From contig JACCGJ010012498.1 of NCBI GenBank assembly GCA_013407085.1, positions 54,175 through 118,174 on the forward strand: a stretch of 64,000 bases of DNA. The letters are read 5' to 3'. Below the pieces are notes generated by a model. The model searched no databases and was not told where the DNA came from. It saw only the letters and a list, made by a program, of their open reading frames with translations. This DNA comes from Atriophallophorus winterbourni (lineage: Eukaryota; Platyhelminthes; Trematoda; Plagiorchiida; Microphallidae). Position numbers and translations under genes: made by a program. Shown piece by piece: positions 36,093 to 47,123 of the stretch (positions are counted from its first letter, which is position 1; each line of letters starts with the position of its first letter).

Positions 36093-37577
36093 TATTTGAA
36101 CCCAAGAGCACGTGTGCAATGGATAATTTGAATAGGATTACCAATGAGAAGAATTGAGTTATCAGGAATTGTACATCTTGAACGCATGAACTTAGATATT
36201 TCTACAGAGAATGAGAGACCAATTATTTCACCCCATTTGGATAATGCAACCAAATCTTTGTTTAGCCTGACAATGTAAGTTTGTGTTTCAGAAGATGGGA
36301 AAGAAATTGCTACTTTCATGTCGTCTGCAAACAAGAATAGTTTACTATGAAAGATGATTTTATGTACATCATTTATGTATATGTAATGAACCTAAAACAC
36401 TTTCTCGTATTACGCCACTTGGCATCTACAAGGTGCGCGATCTGTGCCCATCAACCTCAACACAGTATGTGCGATCTGTAAAAAAAGAAGTGAGCCGAGA
36501 ATTAAGATTTTTGCCTATACCAAATGAACATAGCTTTGATAGTAATAGGTTATGCGGTACTGTGTCAAAAGCTTTAGTTATATCAAGGAATAAAACTATC
36601 ACTGCTAAACCATTTTCAATTGAACTTGTGATGCAGTCTAAGTATTCTAGTGGACTTGTGATGCAGGATATTTTGTTGAGGAATCCGTGCTGTACCTTTG
36701 AAAAGGAACTAGGTGTCAGGTATTCTAGTATAGCTTTCTTTACACTTTTTTCAAATAATCTTGATAAGAAAGCTGTATGGTTTATCGGTCGGTAGTTAGT
36801 AACTATGTGTTTCGAGCTAGATTTGTATGTGGGTATAAGAACTGAGTGTTTCCATTCTGCCGGAAAGTTACCAGATTCGATAGATGCGTTGAATAAGTTC
36901 AGCAAGAGAAGTGGAAAGTCTTTTCCATCCATTTTGCATATGGCTGATGGTATGCCTGCCGTGTCAGGTTTGAGACTGACAGTTGATTGTTGACATAATT
37001 TACTTATGTTACTCAGGTTTTTACTTAAAGTATTCAGTGTATTAGGCGAGGGAAGATGACCGGTTGTATACAATTAGTTTGAATTGTTGTGGGTACCGTT
37101 AAAGTACAGAAGTAATTCTTCGTAGATAGTTTCACGTGAACTAATAATTGTTTCAACTGCGGATGAATTACAATATTTGATAATGAAATCTATGTTGCTG
37201 GGTGAGTTGGATGATCTTGAAAAGTTTACTTAGTGATTTCGGCTTATCCTGACTCATGAGAGCTTTGTTTTCATCGGCTCTAAGCGTGTTATCTAAAGCA
37301 TATCTGTGACTTCTTGATAGTTCATAAGAACGAAGAAGGGCGAAAATGTCATCTGTTTTTACAGCAACAAAATAAAGTTCCATCATTTCCTTTTCTCTTT
37401 TCTGAGCTTTCGTTAAATTTGTGTGCCTGATGAGCTTATAATACTCCTTCATAAGTAACCCTTTCATTTCTAAATGAAATGTTGAAAAGACCGTTGTGAA
37501 ATCACTTGAGAGGAAGAATCGGCTCCAGTCTTCTGTTTTAATGAACCTTTGACAGTAGATTCCAGTTAATATAGTTG
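36093..37577 (-). mobile_element. CR1-like RT fragment, second copy of the 26-31 kb family
   Basis: Minus strand: FFLSSDFTTVFSTF (37510-37465), SLKPDTAGIPSAICKM, NYRPINHTAFLSRLFEK, LFLDITKAFDTVPHNLL (to 36520), FADDMKVAISF (36330), LGFKYS (36110). It ends abruptly at the plus-strand fragment on the left and at the LTR element on the right. Confidence 0.75.
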
Positions 37578-38151
37578 TTGTAAGAGACATGTTTAGTGTC
37601 ATGTAGCTTTGAAATTCTTCTTTTTTCTTTCTACTTCCTACTTTATACAATACCGATTTTTGTGACTTGAATTTGGGTTTTGTTTGTTTTCAGAATTTAG
37701 AACTTAAACTTTGCTTCTTTCTAATTGTTTTATTGAAAATCTTCTGTTCACATATTTGGTGAAGCTTCTGTTTTAATTCATTGTTAAGGCCATTGCTGGT
37801 CATTGTTGTTGAATTTGGTTGCCATTTTGGGAACTTGTATTTGGCTTGTATTTTGACACCACTTTTGGGTGTCTTGTCTTTGATAGACATTTTGGACGGC
37901 AATTTCGGTAACTCCTTTCATTCTATTTATATCTCAGGTCGTCATTGAACTTGTTTGCATTTGATATAATTGATTCTGGATTATTTTGGCTCCACTGTTT
38001 GCTGTATGTTCCTATACAGTTGAGGTTTGTATAATTATTGTTGTTGTAATTGTTGCTAATTACAGTACGGTATATTATCCAAATTGTTGTTTTGAACTTT
38101 TTGAACTAATAAACGTGTGTAATACGCGTTACTCACGTGCGAAACGTTACA
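37578..38151 (+). repeat. 5' LTR
   Basis: 574 bp, TGTAAGAG...CGTTACA. By eye, in the first 200 bp, it differs from the 3' LTR at very roughly one base in ten, so the insertion is old. Confidence 0.8.
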
Positions 38152-38358
38152 GTACTCAACTTGGAATTCGATTTGTACCGTATTTGTCTCAATTGGAGAA
38201 AATACAGTACTCAACTTGAAATTGCAACAAATCGACTTTTGATTTGTACCGTATTTTGTCAACCGGAGAAATTACTGTGGTTAACTTTGATCGTTTCAAT
38301 TGAATTCGCATCACAACTTGACTTGACTGTTGCAGTATTTGTCTCAACCGGCGAAAAT
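38150..38358 (+). repeat. Degenerate repeats in the LTR element leader
   Basis: Three degenerate units at about 38150-38204, 38205-38274 and 38275-38358, each opening with a CAGTACTCAACTTG-like motif and closing with TCAACCGGAGAAAATA-like sequence. They lie just inside the 5' LTR, where the primer-binding and packaging region would be. Confidence 0.6.
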
Positions 38359-38561
38359 ACTCGTTTTGCTCCATTGCAATCGAAGCAGTATTGAACTTGG
38401 TCGACGCTCAGCTACGTCGTCAAAATCGGTAAACGAACCTGATCTATCTGAGTGAATCCAACCGAATTGGAACGTTGAAGCTCGATCCATTTCACAAGAT
38501 TTTTGTTGAACAATCGGTGACGTTCATTTAATTTGTGTTTTAAAGTCAATAATGTACATAT

Positions 38562-39758
38562 ATGATGCCTGAACGTTTAGCAAGTTTAGTGCGTGGTTCG
38601 GTTAGGTCCCTAAAAGATAGTCGCAAAGGTGCGGACGATTTTGGATCTCCATCTGTTGGTAGACATGGACTGGACTGTAACTGTGCACCTTCTAAACGGG
38701 CACTTGAATTACCATAAGATTTAGCGATTGCTAATGCTACAATCTTGAAATTAACTCATTGCACCTGTCATAAACGAACATCTGGTCTACTTTGTCTTGT
38801 GGTCCACTCAGTGTTAGATGAGTTATTGGAAGAGACCCGACGATTGATTGGCCAGTCACAAGGCTTCGCGATTCTTGCTTCGTCAATGCATGAATGTCAG
38901 GTTGCCCTCACTCTATTGGAGTGACAGGCGTTTTTGAATGCAAGTGACATTTTGGAGTATATTGTGCATATATTACCGGCTGTGTTCCAGCAACATTGGA
39001 CTGATCTGAAAAACGCTGTATACTGCGAGGGATTAGAAATTACTTTTCAGTAACTCACAGACTCTGTGACACGTCGAGCTCTTATTGATTGAAGTCGATT
39101 TGGTCAGTTGTGTAAATGTTGCCAAAAGGATTCCATAGCAAGGCATGTTAGCATCGTTGATTGCCAAGAAACGATCTCTGTTGATGTAAATTTGATGGAT
39201 CTTGACGTTTGTGCTGTCGGTTGTTCTCGGGAAGCCAAGTTAACTGACACTGAATCAGCTCAGTCGGATTTTGTGACTGATTGTCAAGAAAGGGTTTTTA
39301 TTGATGTAAAGTTGAAGGATCTTGATGTTTGTGTTGTCGGTTGTGCTCACGAAGATGAGTTACCTGACAGTAAATGAGCTCAGTCGGATTATGTGATTGA
39401 ATTTTCCGACACTAATTCAGATACAATGGAGAGCAAGCCTGGCACACCTGACACCTATTCAGCTCCAATGAATAGTAAGCCTGGTTCACATGACACTGGA
39501 TCAGCAGAAATGGGGGCGACAGATGGTAGCCATGACAATCCATATGATTGGAGTAAAGTGTTCCGTTGTGTACCTGAGAAGCCATTTGTGTTTCGAACTC
39601 ATGATACACTTATAATATTTTGCAAATTAGATACGTTTAATTGGCGCGAGATGTCGCTGTTTGAGGATGAAATACACAAGGCTCGCTCGGGGTTGGATAG
39701 CATACATAACCTTCTTGTAGGAGAGAGTAGCAAAAGCGGAGGACGTGGTAGGTCTTAG
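38562..39758 (+). pseudogene. gag-like frame of the LTR element, five internal stops
   Basis: One reading frame runs 398 codons from ATG 38562 (a second ATG follows) to TAG 39756. It is broken by TAA 38715, TGA 38922, TAA 39051, TGA 39090 and TGA 39375, with no frameshift. It has no zinc knuckle or enzyme motif; the name rests on position only. An exact 120-bp duplication-derived repeat (39159-39398) encodes two 40-residue units sharing DCQE, DLDVC, VGC and AQSD. The C-terminal part is Ser/Asp/Pro-rich, then globular-looking (FRCVPEKPFVF), and ends GRGRS. It does not look like any host gene I know. Confidence 0.6.
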
Positions 39759-39952
39759 TCCAGCAAACTTTCACCCTATAAAAAGCCATATGTGTCCAGT
39801 GATGGTGATGCGACGTGGCGTGTGTGACTCACCACTGAATAAAGTCACTTGCTTTATTCTATTGTGTTTTTTTGCTTCATGGATTGCAGGTTGCAGGCAC
39901 ATTAGCTAAGTTGATTACACATTTAGACTCCATGGAAGAATTTGATGGGAGG

Positions 39953-40526
39953 TGTAAGAGACATGTTAAGTGTCATGTAGCTTTGAAATTCTTCTTTTCC
40001 CTTTCTACATTCGACTTTATACAATACCGATTTTTGTGACTTGAATTTTGATTTTGATTGTTTTCTCTTCAGAATTTAGAACTTAAACTTTGCTTTTTGT
40101 AATTGTCTTATTCAAAATCTTCTGTTCACATATTTGGTGAAGCTTTTGTTTTAATTCATTGTTGAGGCCATTGTCTGTCATTGTTGTTGAATTTGGTTGC
40201 CATTTTAGGCACTTGTAATTGGCTTGTATTTTGACACCACTTTTGGGTGTCTAGTCTTTGATAGACATTTTAGACGGCAATTTTGGTAACTCCTTTCATT
40301 CTATTTATATCTCAGGTCGTCATTGAACTTGTTTGCATTTGATATAATTGATTCTGGAGTATTTTGGCTCTGTTTGCTGTACGTTTCTATACAGTTGAGG
40401 TTTGTATAATTATTGTTGTTGTAATTGTTGCTAATAACAGTACCGTATAACATCCGAATTGTGGTTTTGAATTTGTCGAACTAAGAAACGGGTGGAATAC
40501 TTGTTACTCACGTCACAAACGTTACA
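39953..40526 (+). repeat. 3' LTR
   Basis: 574 bp, the direct repeat of 37578-38151. Preceded by the purine-rich GATGGGAGG. Confidence 0.8.
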
Positions 40527-40780
40527 ATCTAGGGACTTCAGGAGTGCAGCGTAAGGTTTCCCTCGCTGACCCTCAATCATGCGAGTTGCGAGACGCTGTA
40601 CGCTTTCCAGTCGAACGATGTTCTTTTTGTCATAAGCGCACCATGCCTGGACACAATTTTCTGAATGCGGCCGAACTAATGCCTTGTGAAGGGGCAGGAA
40701 TACATCGGGTCTTCTGCTGGATGACACGGATCTCTCATAATCATTTTGATGTGGGGTATATGGTTTATGCTGGTATTGAA
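40527..40780 (-). mobile_element. CR1-like RT C-terminal fragment
   Basis: Minus strand: FLPLHKALVRPHSENCVQAW and LESVQRLATRMIEG, the conserved thumb region of CR1-like RTs. It abuts the 3' LTR. Confidence 0.75.
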
Positions 40781-41049
40781 TAATTGACTAGAATAGTTCA
40801 AAAATAGCCTATTTATTGCTGAAGATTCTGATGTAGATGACTCCTTATCATCACGGTAGAACACATATGTAGAAATTTCATGACTACTTATATTATATTG
40901 AGATCATGTTTGTACATTCAGAAACATGGTAATCGAAACACTGTTCAGTGACGTTCTTTCTGGTTTCTCGATGAAGTGCAATTTGATTCTTGTGAAAGAG
41001 CTGAGAGACGTGAAAATGAATAAAAGTCTAGTGTGTAGATTACAAAGCA

Positions 41050-41830
41050 GAAAGACGGGCTAACATATTTTTGAGAAGTTTTATTTTATTAAGTATAATA
41101 GGTTCAGTCTTTCGATGAGTTAATGCATTTACAAGACATCTAGAGAAACTCTTATGAAATGTGGGAGAGATGAGATTAAAATCCGGAAATATAAAAAAGT
41201 CAGTCAAATTGGAGCATCTAATTTCAAACGGAATCTTTGTCCGATCAACATAAAGACAGTCATTATCTGTGCTGATGGATGTCCAATTTTCACAAAGATG
41301 AAGTTAGAACGTAACCATTTAATGATCACAACCAGAAAGAGGCGTTATGACTTCTACATTACTAGGATTCAGACCCAGTGTGAAAATGAGGTCTATAAGG
41401 ATTGTCTGCCTTGTAGGTTTACCTATTGCGTGGGTGTAACAGAGTAGGTTGAGTGCTTCGGAAAAAGATGAGAATTTACTAGAAAGTTTGGTAAATTCCA
41501 GCATGTATAAGGTAAGTTAAAATCAACAGCAATAAGTTTATTTTTAAGAAGGCTGAGTGAAACTTCAATGAAAGCATTCAAATCTTATCAATATTATGTG
41601 CGGATGGAGGAGGTGGGTAGTAAATACAACCTAATAATGCGTCCAGTCGAGGTATATCAATCCATATCGAACCATTAATATCATCCAGTGAAGTAGAACA
41701 ATAAAGTTTGGTTGAGGTATCCTTTGTAATATAAGTAATGCAACCACGATTACGAGTGTAGCACCGATTTTTACGAAAAATATTATACTTTTGGAATTTG
41801 GAATTTGATCATAAATTTGACTTTCATTCT
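41050..41830 (-). mobile_element. CR1-like endonuclease / RT N-terminal fragment
   Basis: Minus strand: IWIDIPRLDALLGCIYYPPP (41690-41610), LIDLIFTLGLNPSNVEVI and SGCDH (41420-41320), then FFIFPDFNLISPTFH. It resembles the same segment of the 18.6-22.4 kb element. Confidence 0.7.
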
Positions 41831-42389
41831 TTTTTTTCTTAATAGTCGACAGAGGGTTGAGCCCTAGTGATCAGCATCTTTTTCTATCAGCAACATAGTT
41901 CAGCGAACCTCAGCTGAAGAAATCCTGTCCAGTGTTGTAAAACCTCTCAATGATTTCAGGCGGTACATTATCCACTAAATGCTCGAAATAGCTTTCAGAT
42001 CTTGCTGCAATAATCTCCTACGGAAGCGCATTTGACAAGTATCCAACAATTTTCGAGAGGATGAATACTTGTGTTAGACAGAGAGTTATTTACTTGTGAG
42101 TACTTGGAGTATTGCCACGGGTTCTTGAGCATGCCAAGAGAGGGAAAAACGCGCACAGATCGTCAACATAAGCTTTTAGTAATATGCAACGAGTTATTTT
42201 GAGTCGTGTGCTTTCCATTCCTTTTCCCACCTTCTACTTTATAGTATTTTCACTGGAATTCAATTCACGAGAAGACAGAATTGGACAACTGCGTATAATT
42301 TCTGAAACTGACCGTGCGATGAACATGAAAAGGAATCTTAGAATCAAGGGTATACAGACAAGAAGCACACACTGATCAAATTTCGAACT

Positions 42390-43150
42390 TTATAAAGCAA
42401 ACTCCCAGCCACTAACAAGCAACGCTGTGTCCAAACACGATTCAGTCGCGCGAAAACACACTGCAGAACCGACGAACTCAAGAAAAAACTCATATTCTTT
42501 TGGAAGAATGGATACCCAAAGTACTTCATTTGCAACAAAGAGTTAACAACACAGTTGCATGCGAACAACACGAACACAGCACGCTTAAAACTACACTATA
42601 TACAACTTGTTTCGGAGGTTACCATAAGAATACTACGTCGGTCGGGATTAGTGTAGCGCAAAAGCCTGCTTAAAAACAGAGAAGACAACTAGTCAAGGTC
42701 AAATACACATTTGTTAAGCAGGCAAGAAATAACTTCATGTACAGAATCTTGTGTTACGATTGGGATAACTATTATATCGGGAAGACTGAAATAAGGTTAG
42801 AAATAAGGATACATGATCACAAACTGGCTACTCGACGACGTGACCAAAAATCATTTATACCGGTACAGATCGATAGAGAAGGACAATAATTCAATTTGGA
42901 TAGAACAGAAATCATCGCCAAAGGCAGAATTCGTTTAATGCTAGAGTTCATGGAAGCGTTGTATTGAACACGAAAATCAATCAATGAGCACATTCAATTG
43001 ATGAGGTCGCAACGCAGCAGATGAATTCGGATGATGTCCGTCGCCTAGTCGCTTCGACATACGTTTCGCTGATAATGTCATTTAATTTGATGACGAAACA
43101 TCTGTAATCAACCATACGAGATCGAGGAACAACTATGACATACATTATGG
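42390..43150 (+). mobile_element. Penelope-like element, C-terminal fragment with GIY-YIG endonuclease
   Basis: Plus-strand frames give FSRAKTHCRTDELKKK (42448-42495), NGYPKYF (42508), a connector (IQLVSEVTIRILRRSG, 42598-42645), then MYRILCYDWDNYYIGKTEIR (42740-42800) with RIHDHKLATRR and RTEIIAKGRIR...LEFMEALY to 42965. This order, RT thumb, linker, GIY-YIG nuclease, is that of Penelope-like elements. Frames are broken, so it is inactive. The nearby ATGACGAAACATCTG (43091) is like the 3' tail of such elements. RT core motifs were not found upstream. Confidence 0.75.
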
Positions 43151-43154
43151 TAAC

Positions 43155-44500
43155 TAAGTTAAAAGTTCTCCAAACTGATTCAAACAATTTTGAGCGAGAG
43201 ATGCTTTCGGTATCCTACCACACCTCAGGGATAAACTAAAGATTAGCGCCAGTGATTTGTGTATGATACCCGATAATGCCGTTGAAACCATTGAGTGTAT
43301 TCCATCCGGACCAATAGCTGAGTGTACATCCAGTTGTTTAAGGAAATACTGCACCATATCTGGCGAGATCAGGATATGCGGCATTTCGGCGATGCTCTCA
43401 TGGAGCAGAGCATTTGGAAACGTCTCCTCGGTGTAAACCGAGCTGTACTGAGCAGCGACAGAAAAGGCTTTAAGTTCATCTTCATGTTCAGTCTAAACTC
43501 TCAAAGATCGCAAGCAAGGTACCATTTGAAGAGCTCTAGTTCTACGTCCAATGTACTCAAACAAACATTTAGGAACCCAATGGGCTTCATCCATCAAATG
43601 ATTTTCATACATCTCCGTTTTCTCTTTTTAGGCAGGTGCACGTTTTGAGGATAACTTTGAAGACTTCGTAATCATCAGTGCAATCACCGGAAGAGAATGT
43701 TTGGCATGACGTCTTTTTTCTTTATGTATTTACAAATAATGCTATGAAACCAAGGCGATTTGTTAACAGAAGAGCTTCCGTTCATCAATGTCGCGTCATT
43801 TTAATACGAATTGATTTTAGCCAATCAAATTTCAAAGGAACTTGTCCGACACATATCTTCGTTAGATTGGCTACAATCTGCACCATATTCAATTCCAAAA
43901 TCGTATCTAGGAAATGTTGTCCGAAAGGTTATCATTACGAAACTAAATCCCACCACTTTATATCAGGAGTATTCAGATATCCATGAATGATACAGTCACC
44001 AGTGATACCATGCCGTTACATTTGAAAACATAACTCAGGAACGTAAGTGGCCTGTGAGCGGTAGATGACCTCAATTTTCTTAGCCATAGAGCTAGACATC
44101 ACTATACACCAGATTATTTCAGCATTTCCAGCATCATGATGAAACCTTTCCAAAACTTCCTAAATCGGGTGTTCTCTAAAGTATACAGCAACGTGAAAGG
44201 CAGATCTCGAAGCTACTCAGTCACTTCTGAAAAGCGTATAATGTAGTATCGCGCACTTCATATAAGATATATAAATTGTAAATCAGGATTCCGTAACAGC
44301 AATTATATCTAAATTTCTCCTGAAAACAATTTTCTCAACCTCGTGAAGTTCATTTAGTAGACTTCCAGCGTTGAGAAACAATACTCGGAATCTTTTCACA
44401 AAATACGCGCATAACGATATATATGGAGATCTTCTTCATAAGCTTACAATTCTTGGGTGTCTGTTTTCCTTTTAATTTTTATTCTCAGGAAAGACGCGAC
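43155..44500 (-). mobile_element. CR1-like endonuclease and RT fragment
   Basis: Minus strand: decayed endonuclease (IIHGYLNTPDIKW, for the usual GDFN-x-P-x-I-x-W) around 43990-43940, then SPDMVQYFLKQLDVHSAIGPDGIHSM (43366-43290) and SLALIFSLSLRCGRIPKA, the start of RT. Cut at its RT side by the Penelope-like piece. Confidence 0.65.
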
Positions 44501-44969
44501 GTATTATTTTGAACGGCTCTTCTTTAAGACGAAGAACGCATCTTGGTACTTGCTTGGAACTTGGAACTTGCTTGTCCAAAACTAAAAAAACTATTTAATG
44601 TTCGTAGTTTATCCTTCTCATTTTACAGCCAAGTCAGAATGCAGAAATAATGGTAACTCTTTGTTTCCATTGATTAAATAGTTTTGAACAAATTGACTTT
44701 AAGTTAGTACGCTCTTAATATAAACGGATCTTAGCCGTGTCCCCAGTTTCATCGCGATCATTTACTATAATCAGGCATGGATTCTAATCCAAATGTACCC
44801 TCTTGAGACTGGAGATGCAACAGCATTTTCAGTAGTAGGCACTTGTTTCAATACTTGAAGATTAACCTGTATTTTACTCAATAGTTTGACCAAGATTGGT
44901 TGGCCAGATCACCGAGTATACCATTAGACGTCACGTCTGCATAAGTTTTATTCATTTCTGATTGTTGAA

Positions 44970-45210
44970 CAATCGGTGTTGAAAGCCAGCAACCAGCTAG
45001 TTGATCGGCTTGTAGTCGAAGAAGGCATGCCAGAGATCGTGTTAAGGGATGCGAATGATACGCAAGCCTTCCCCAAGTTAGGCGGCTTTTGTCATCCGCT
45101 TGGGTTGAGTCACTATCTATGTTCCTTTGTTTGGTTAAACCCTTTTAGTACATGCAGCTACGACCTTATTCTGACTTCTTCCGTGAGTAACATTTGATGG
45201 GCATACAACG
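44970..45210 (+). mobile_element. Possible CR1-like endonuclease end
   Basis: The frame ends FVWLNPFSTCSYDLILTSSV, resembling the conserved R-x-STLDLIL-T segment near the endonuclease C-terminus. Weak on its own, but in line with the RT fragment at 45480. Confidence 0.4.
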
Positions 45211-45479
45211 AAGCTCACGAATAATCACAATCTTCTGAATCTTATGCAAAACTTCTTCAGTGAACGAGTGGTAAGCTTCTGGAATAAGCTGCCTCAGAAA
45301 ATGATCGCTTGCATATTGGTAGATGCCTCGTAGCACGAGTGTTTCCCTGACTTCTTTCCATGAATACGCTAGCCACCTGGCGATAGAACTTGTAAATTTA
45401 TCCGTTTTTTACCACCATTTAAAGAGACAAAAAACTACATAAAAATATAATTATATGATGCTTCGTTTTAAATGTCATG

Positions 45480-46680
45480 TTTTAAATGTACGTACAAATT
45501 TTATCTTATCTAATCTCTCATCGGCTTGGTGGAGAGAGACCATTTCCAATTTTACCAGAAGCAGATACAAATACCGTGGACCGAAGGCGGCCTGGAAAAC
45601 ACTTTACGTATCATCGCATACTATTTCTTGGCCCGCGTCTATTTTTGATATCTATCAACGACGTTGGTGAGCGCGTCGAATCACCATTTCTCCTGTTTGC
45701 GGAAAATATCAAGATTGGGCGAGTCATCAACTCACCTAACGATACAAGGAATCTTTAATCCGAGCTGGATTCATCACACCCATTGTCTACGATCAACCGC
45801 TTACCATTCAACATTAATAAATGCCATGCATAACGCATTTGTCCCCCTGGTGACCCTGGCTATTATCTGGGTGGCAAGATGCTCGCTGTTACAATGCTAG
45901 AAAAAGATCTCAGGGTGATTGTACAAAATGACTGGGGCTGTTCTGTTCAGTGTAGCAGATCCGTGACAAATAGAAACGTTGGGTTTTTAAAGCGTGCAAT
46001 CGGAACAGTCGATCAACGTCTCTTTCCGTTTCTTCCTCAGGCGTACATCAGGCCACACTTGGAGTATGCTGTCTCCGTCTAGAATCCATGGTTGAAACGC
46101 GACCAGCACTGAAGGGACTTAGCTTCGTCAGCTACGAGGAACGTCTTACAACTCTACAAATGTTCCCTACAAACTATCGTCGTATCCAAGGCGATCTGAT
46201 CCTTGCGTATCGGATATTGACGGAAGAAACTCACCCATGTAGGGGTATGCCTAAAATGGCCCCATACTCAGCAAATCGTGGTCATCACCTGAAGTTGGCA
46301 CATCTGCACATTAGATTGGACTACCGCAGATAGTCCTTTGCCGTCCGGATCCCTTGTGCTTAGAACGAACTACCTCTTTGGGCAATTTCTGCCCTCTCCC
46401 TAGATATTTCTAAAGAACGCTTTGACCTACAATTTTATCACACGATACACAATTCTTGATTATGCTTCATTCACGATTATAATATTTGTGATACTGCACC
46501 ATATCTTTCCCTCTTTCCACAGCATTTTCCCTCCCAACAAATATATTTTACGTTTTCCTTCGATCACTTTGCTGAACTGCTGAAACTCATTCAGACCCAA
46601 TGTGCTAACTATCCTGTGGTTATTTCATTAGGCTTGTAGCTTTTTCCACAATACACAATCGACTATTGACTATTGACTAA
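45480..46680 (+). mobile_element. CR1-like RT 3' half with 3' UTR and GACTATT tail
   Basis: Plus-strand frames: LFLISINDVGERVESPFLLF-AENIK (degenerate FADD, 45625-45715), EKDLRVIVQNDW (45900), AYIRPHLEYAVSV (46040-46080), YRRIQGDLILAYRIL (46175-46220), FDLQFYHTIHNS. A 3' UTR ends in repeated GACTATT at 46660-46680. Frameshifted and inactive. Confidence 0.75.
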
Positions 46681-47041
46681 TATCCACTTTGGCAGTGGTG
46701 GGCGCTCCTTTGAAGCTTTCCACCGACAGAAATTCTGGACGCTCGATTGCCTTATCACACATTTACAGTCCTGTGCCAACTGAAGAAATCTGGACGCTCG
46801 ATTGGCGACTCTGCCACATATCGTCCTGTGCAAACTCAACTGAACTGAACTTAACTGAACTGCACTAAGAAGCAAAATTCAACGTTGGCCTTGAATTTCA
46901 AATCAGATTTTCTTCGCAGTTTTGAATTACAAAACTGTTCTTGTTTTCAAAATTTTCAAGTACAGTTCTTTTGCTTGGTTCGTATATGAGAAAAGCGTTT
47001 CTTTGAAAATTATTTCAAGTCTACAAACATCTACGCTTCTA
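46681..47041. promoter_or_regulatory. FEN1 upstream region
   Basis: The 360 bp before the FEN1 start. The first half contains a duplicated motif (TCTGGACGCTCGATTG at 46734 and 46789) that looks like repeat DNA. No TATA box or other promoter element can be assigned with confidence. Confidence 0.3.
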
Positions 47042-47123
47042 ATGGGTGTTCACCAACTAAGTAAGGTTATTGGTGACCATGCACCAAAGTCCATAAAAAC
47101 GAATGAGATCAAGTCATACTTCG
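47042..47123 (+). CDS. FEN1: FEN1 exon 1
   Basis: Encodes residues 1-27 and the first base of Gly28. It begins ATG GGT and ends TAC TTC G before GTACGA. This is the N-terminal strand-helix segment; the initiator Met and Gly2, whose amino end lies at the active site in the family, are conserved. Confidence 0.95.

Larger units (their letters stand above)
37578..40526 (+). mobile_element. LTR retrotransposon with gag-like frame only
   Basis: Two direct repeats of 574 bp each (37578-38151, 39953-40526), both starting TGTAAGAGACATGTT and ending ACGTTACA, bracket 1801 bp. The TG...CA ends with a short inverted repeat (TGTAA/TTACA) are the hallmark of LTRs. A purine-rich stretch (GATGGGAGG) abuts the right LTR as a polypurine tract would, setting plus orientation. 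The only sizeable internal frame (38562-39758) is gag-like in position and has five internal stops; no protease, RT, RNase H or integrase motif was seen, and 1.8 kb cannot hold a pol. No matching short target duplication is visible (GTTGT left, ATCTA right). Confidence 0.8.

Noticed and set aside
39108..39758. Two plus-strand open frames as separate host genes
   Set aside because: Both are in the same frame as upstream codons from 38562, bracketed by LTRs; they are parts of one decayed gag-like frame.
37578..40526. Segmental duplication instead of LTRs
   Set aside because: Both repeats are exactly 574 bp with TG...CA ends, a purine tract precedes the right one, and a solo copy exists, all of which favour LTRs. 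The missing target duplication is the one point against.
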